From an uncultured Oscillospiraceae bacterium (GTDB taxonomy: Bacteria > Bacillota > Clostridia > Oscillospirales > Oscillospiraceae), in contig CAJUQN010000030.1 of NCBI GenBank assembly GCA_910588625.1, forward strand, positions 1-25,861: a stretch of 25,861 bases of DNA, read 5' to 3'. A program made the position numbers and the translations under genes. The notes beneath the pieces were generated by a model that was not told where the DNA came from, ran no database searches, and saw only the letters and a list, made by a program, of their open reading frames with translations. Of the stretch, positions 22,939 through 25,861 are shown one piece after another (positions within the stretch are counted from its first letter, which is position 1; every line of letters starts with the position of its first letter).

Positions 22939-23775
22939 ATGAGTTTTTCCATTATCGTTGATAGCTGCTGCGACTTGACCCCCGAAATGCGGGCCGATCC
23001 GGTGTTTCGCTCCATCCCCCTGACCATCCGCGTGGGCGGCAAGGACTATGTGGACGACCACAGCCTAGATACCAGCCTTCTTATCTATGCCATGGACCAA
23101 AGCCCGGACGCCTCGTCCTCCTCCTGCCCCGCCCCCGGCGACTATCTGGACGCCTACCATCAAGCGGAGGGCGATATTTACGTCGTCACCCTCTCGGCTC
23201 TGCTCAGCGGCTCCCATAATAGCGCGTGGCAGGCCCGTCAGATGCTCTTGGAGGAGCAGCCAGAGCGGAATATTCAGGTGTTCAACTCCTGTTCCGCCTC
23301 CGCCGGGGAGGTGCTGTTGGCCCAGAAAGTATATGAGCTGGCCAAATCTGGCCTGCCTTTTGATCAGGTGGTGGCCCAGGCAACAAGGACCGTGGCGGAC
23401 ACCAATACCCTATTTGTGCTGGAAAATCTGGACAATCTAAAGAAAAACGGGCGGCTCACCCGTGTGCAAGCTATGCTGACCGGTGCGCTGCGCATCAAGC
23501 TCATCATGGGCTCCACCCCCGAGGGGGAAATTTGTAAGCATGGACAGGCGCTGTCCATCAAGCAGGCGTTGGCAAAGATTGTGGACATCATGGCGGCGGA
23601 TGAGCGGCATATCGGAAAGATTCTCTATATCGCCCAGTGCCTGTGCCCCGACCGGGCCCAGCAGTTATGGGAGCTGGCAAAAAAAAGCTGCCAGTTTGCC
23701 GGTGTGGTCATCACCGCCACCCGGGGACTCAGCTCCTACTACGCCAACAGCGGCGGCGTGGTCGTGGCCTATTAA
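22939..23775 (+). CDS. DegV family fatty-acid-binding protein
   Basis: A 278-residue DegV protein, starting SFSIIVDSCCDLTPEM, with SSSCPAPGDYLDAY (about 54-67), LSALLSGSHNSA and a C-terminal GVVVAY end. Some DegV proteins (FakB) hand fatty acids to the kinase FakA; this copy has no kinase neighbour, so its role is uncertain. AAGGGG precedes the ATG. The position after trmD is usually held by rplS, which is absent here. Confidence 0.92.
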   Translation: MSFSIIVDSCCDLTPEMRADPVFRSIPLTIRVGGKDYVDDHSLDTSLLIYAMDQSPDASSSSCPAPGDYLDAYHQAEGDIYVVTLSALLSGSHNSAWQARQMLLEEQPERNIQVFNSCSASAGEVLLAQKVYELAKSGLPFDQVVAQATRTVADTNTLFVLENLDNLKKNGRLTRVQAMLTGALRIKLIMGSTPEGEICKHGQALSIKQALAKIVDIMAADERHIGKILYIAQCLCPDRAQQLWELAKKSCQFAGVVITATRGLSSYYANSGGVVVAY

Positions 23776-23811
23776 TACAGCCGCCTTGGGTGGCAACGCG
23801 AGGGATTACCT

Positions 23812-24660
23812 GTGAATTTATGTGACATTCGAGAGATTAAAGCCCTGCTAACCCGCCATGGGTTTCACTTTTCCAAATCCATGGGACAAAATTTTCTGAT
23901 TGCCGATTGGGTGCCCCGGAACATCGCAGACGCTGCCCAGTTGGACCAGAGCTGTGCTGTATTGGAGATTGGACCAGGAATTGGTCCCCTCACTCAGCAG
24001 CTGGCGCGAAGGGCGGGCAAAGTGGCAGCTATTGAGTTGGACTCCTCCCTGCTACCCATCTTAAGCGAGACGCTGGCAGATTGCCCGAATGTAGAGATTA
24101 TATCTGGCGACGTAATGAAGCTAGACATCCAAAATATCATAGTTGACAAGTTTTCTAGCTTTACAGTAAAAGCTTGTGCAAACCTCCCCTATAATATCAC
24201 TACTCCGGTTATCGCCAAACTGTTGGAAACAAGCTGTTTTCAGTCCATCACTATAATGATCCAGCGGGAGGTAGCTCGGCGAATCTGTGCCGCACCGGGC
24301 ACGCCTGACTGTGGTGCTTTCTCATTGTTTTGTCAATATCACGCAAGATGTGAGTTGCTGTTCGAAGTACCGCCGGACTGTTTCCTTCCTACCCCAAAAG
24401 TCACCTCTGCGGTGGTGCGTCTTATTCCCCACACGACCCCGCCGGTGGATGGTAGCCAAGAGGCAATTTTTACTGTGGTAAAAGCCGCCTTTGCTCAGCG
24501 GCGGAAAACCCTGTTAAATGCCCTGTCTACCACCTATGGGAATCATTTTTCTAGGGATCAACTGCGGCAAATCATTCTGGATTGCGGACTACCCGAGACT
24601 ATTCGGGGTGAACGGCTAGGTCTGGAACAGTTTGCTGATCTGGCAAAGCGTCTTGACTAA
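23812..24660 (+). CDS. rsmA: 16S rRNA dimethyladenosine transferase RsmA/KsgA
   Basis: A 282-residue enzyme that dimethylates the two adjacent adenines in helix 45 of 16S rRNA. Motifs are FSKSMGQNFL (20-29), the SAM loop LEIGPGIGPLT (51-61) and the catalytic NLPYNIT (124-130). The C-terminal domain follows with PTPKVTSAVVRL. Start is GTG 23812, with GAGGGAT seven bases upstream. It follows degV by 36 bases without a visible terminator, so it may share the degV promoter. Confidence 0.95.
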   Translation: MNLCDIREIKALLTRHGFHFSKSMGQNFLIADWVPRNIADAAQLDQSCAVLEIGPGIGPLTQQLARRAGKVAAIELDSSLLPILSETLADCPNVEIISGDVMKLDIQNIIVDKFSSFTVKACANLPYNITTPVIAKLLETSCFQSITIMIQREVARRICAAPGTPDCGAFSLFCQYHARCELLFEVPPDCFLPTPKVTSAVVRLIPHTTPPVDGSQEAIFTVVKAAFAQRRKTLLNALSTTYGNHFSRDQLRQIILDCGLPETIRGERLGLEQFADLAKRLD

Positions 24661-24667
24661 ATTTGCA

Positions 24668-24715
24668 CCTCCTTTGTCAAATCTTTGCCCGCTGCATAGG
24701 ATAGAACAAAGGAGG
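24668..24715 (+). promoter_or_regulatory. Hairpin covering the amidase ribosome binding site
   Basis: CCTCCTTTGT (24668-24677) and ACAAAGGAGG (24706-24715) are a perfect 10 bp inverted repeat with a 28-base loop. The second arm is the Shine-Dalgarno sequence of the following gene. GTTTT follows, so it could also act as a weak terminator for rsmA. Confidence 0.6.
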
Positions 24716-24723
24716 GTTTTCCT

Positions 24724-25467
24724 ATGCCAACTATTTATTTATCACCATCCACGCAAGAGTCAAATATGTATGTTAACGGAGGCAGTGAGGAGGAGTGGAT
24801 GAACCGTTTGGCCGATGCCATGGTACCTTATTTGAACGCCTCCGGCATCCAATTCGTCCGAAATACACCGGATATGACTGCCGCGTCTTCCATTCGCGCC
24901 TCTAATGCTGGTACTTATGACTTACATCTTGCGCTGCACTCTAACGCTTCTGCCCCCAGTAATTATGGGAGGACCCGTGGCATCATCGTATTTTACTATC
25001 CTGGCAGCACCAATGGTAAACGGGCCGCGGAAATCGTAGCCGCAAATCTAAAAGCTATCTATCCCCTGCCCAACCGAGTTCGGGCTGAAGCCACTACCTC
25101 CATCGGTGAAGTACGTCAGCCTCGTGCCCCGTCAGTGTTTATCGAGTTAGGTTACCACGACAACGAGGATGATGCCACCTGGATCAAGAACCACTTGGAT
25201 GAGACAGCCCGTGCCATTGTACTGGCACTTACGGAGTATTTTGGAATTCCGTTTTTGACACCGAGCGGCTCTCGCCGGCAAGGGGTTGTCGATGTCGACT
25301 GGGGATATTTAAATATCCGCTCCCGACCGTCTACCTCAGCCCCTGTGATAGCCAAAGCATATGATGGTGCACGGCTGACCATTTTAAATCAGTGGCAGGG
25401 ATGGTATCTTGTGTCCTTCGACGGCGCTGAGGGTTATGCCAACAGCGATTATGTCACATTGGTTTGA
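24724..25467 (+). CDS. N-acetylmuramoyl-L-alanine amidase (Amidase_3-like) with C-terminal SH3 domain
   Basis: A 247-residue protein. Residues 1-175 resemble Amidase_3 peptidoglycan amidases: LHLALHSNAS (about 76-85, a zinc His and substrate region) and the catalytic-Glu-like segment VFIELGYHDNEDD (138-150). The usual first zinc motif (D.GHGG) is replaced by YLSPSTQESN. Residues 188-247 form a bacterial SH3 domain (YLNIRSRPSTSAPV, WYLVSFDGAEGYANSDYV) that probably binds cell wall. There is no signal peptide, as in phage endolysins and some sporulation lysins. Function could be mother-cell or phage-derived lysis. It may be expressed only when the upstream hairpin opens. Confidence 0.82.
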   Translation: MPTIYLSPSTQESNMYVNGGSEEEWMNRLADAMVPYLNASGIQFVRNTPDMTAASSIRASNAGTYDLHLALHSNASAPSNYGRTRGIIVFYYPGSTNGKRAAEIVAANLKAIYPLPNRVRAEATTSIGEVRQPRAPSVFIELGYHDNEDDATWIKNHLDETARAIVLALTEYFGIPFLTPSGSRRQGVVDVDWGYLNIRSRPSTSAPVIAKAYDGARLTILNQWQGWYLVSFDGAEGYANSDYVTLV

Positions 25468-25488
25468 TGGCAAACCACACTTCACATA

Positions 25489-25624
25489 TTGTTCAAATTT
25501 TTTTCAAAGACTATACATCACTTTATTATTAGATATGGTATGCTAACAATGTCATAAACAGTGACAACTCCTCCCTCTCGTTCTTGAATCATATGACTGT
25601 CCATCGCTTTTGCGGTGGGCAGTC
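25489..25624 (+). ncRNA. Possible small RNA opposite a holin-like toxin remnant
   Basis: TTGTTC (25489-25494), 17 bases and TATACA (25512-25517) could start a transcript ending at the hairpin GACTGTCCATCGC/GCGGTGGGCAGTC (25595-25624, two G-U pairs, T-rich tail). Opposite it, the minus strand reads GGAGGAG followed by codons for VTVYDIVSIPYLIIK (25563-25520 region), resembling the start of small holin-like type I toxins but without a start codon and too short. This is tentative. The interval 25468-25732 otherwise holds no gene I can support. Confidence 0.25.
25595..25624 (+). terminator. Hairpin terminator after the amidase region
   Basis: A 13 bp stem (25595-25607 with 25612-25624) and a TTTT loop, followed by GCTTTCTTTC. 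It probably ends the amidase transcript and any small RNA. Confidence 0.6.
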
Positions 25625-25676
25625 GCTTTCTTTCTCTAAAAAAATTGAATTTTACAAAAAAAATTCATTTTACCTC

Positions 25677-25705
25677 TTGCATTTCCTCTGGCGATGTGGT
25701 AATAT
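25677..25705 (+). promoter_or_regulatory. Probable tRNA promoter
   Basis: TTGCAT (25677-25682), 17 bases, TAATAT (25700-25705). An alternative -10 is TATACT (25703-25708) with a 20-base spacer. It lies 28 bases before the tRNA. Confidence 0.5.
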
Positions 25706-25732
25706 ACTCAAGGTCCGTGAGATGTAAATATA

Positions 25733-25810
25733 TCCGGGTGTGGCGAAGTTTGGTATCGCGCTTGACTGGGGGTCAAGAGGCCGCAGGTTCAAGTCCTGTC
25801 ACTCGGACCA
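25733..25810 (+). tRNA. tRNA-Pro (anticodon GGG)
   Basis: A complete cloverleaf can be drawn. The acceptor arms TCCGGGT and ACTCGGA form seven pairs with one G-U. The anticodon stem CTTGA/TCAAG encloses the loop CTGGGGG with anticodon GGG. The T arm contains GGTTCAAGTCC, and the CCA end is encoded. It reads proline CCC/CCU codons. Confidence 0.95.
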
Positions 25811-25817
25811 TTTTCTC

Positions 25818-25850
25818 GATAAAAACCGCTGATTTTCAGCGGTTTTTATC
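25818..25850 (+). terminator. Terminator after tRNA-Pro
   Basis: A perfect 15 bp inverted repeat, GATAAAAACCGCTGA (25818-25832) and TCAGCGGTTTTTATC (25836-25850), with a 3-base loop; the T run lies in the second arm. Confidence 0.88.
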
Positions 25851-25861
25851 GTTTTCCAGAA

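Overview
The window looks like the chromosome of a spore-forming, fairly GC-rich clostridium, most likely of the Oscillospiraceae (Flavonifractor/Lawsonibacter-type relatives). This placement is an inference. It rests on the spoIIGA-sigE-sigG cluster, a Cdd1-type helix-hairpin-helix protein, the YfmF/YfmH peptidase pair, Shine-Dalgarno sequences before nearly every gene and TTGACA/TATAAT promoters.

The main discovery is at the left end. The forespore sigma factor gene sigG (minus strand) is cut in two by a 4,495 bp element. The N-terminal half (96 codons, ending ...STYGVP) lies at about 5157-5444. The C-terminal half (161 codons, starting MIVGEIRR...) lies at 176-661. Both borders carry the same 7 bp, TGCCGAT on the coding strand. 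Recombination there joins GTG-CCG to ATG-ATT in frame and gives a normal 257-residue SigG. Just inside the borders are 22 bp inverted repeats (20/22 match), and a large serine recombinase gene ends 4 bp from one of them. This is the architecture of the sigK 'skin' elements, but in sigG. The element also carries a previously unlisted 55-residue ORF upstream of the recombinase (a candidate directionality factor), a PadR-DUF2812 operon with two matching operators, and an mgtC-like gene. SigG acts in the forespore, so excision would change the inherited genome, unlike mother-cell skin excision.

Region by region on the minus strand: sigG and the element (1-5444); sigE and spoIIGA (5575-7132); hisC, a DUF951 protein and rarA (7248-9781); a Cdd1-like protein and glyA (9904-11417). 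A plus-strand nth follows (11554-12198), convergent with a minus-strand ECF sigma factor/DUF4179 anti-sigma pair (12266-13883). Then come the minus-strand folD, lgt, yfmH and yfmF (14016-18446). From 18680 everything reads plus: ylxM, ffh, rpsP, khpA, rimM and a trmD fused to a GNAT acetyltransferase (a translation and protein-targeting cluster), then degV, rsmA, an unusual amidase with an SH3 domain, and a tRNA-Pro(GGG) with a strong terminator.

Apart from the sigG element, the region is ordinary core chromosome. Secondary points of interest are the TrmD-GNAT fusion, a hairpin that would mask the amidase ribosome binding site, an amidase without the usual first zinc-ligand motif, and a possible remnant of a holin-like toxin locus before the tRNA.
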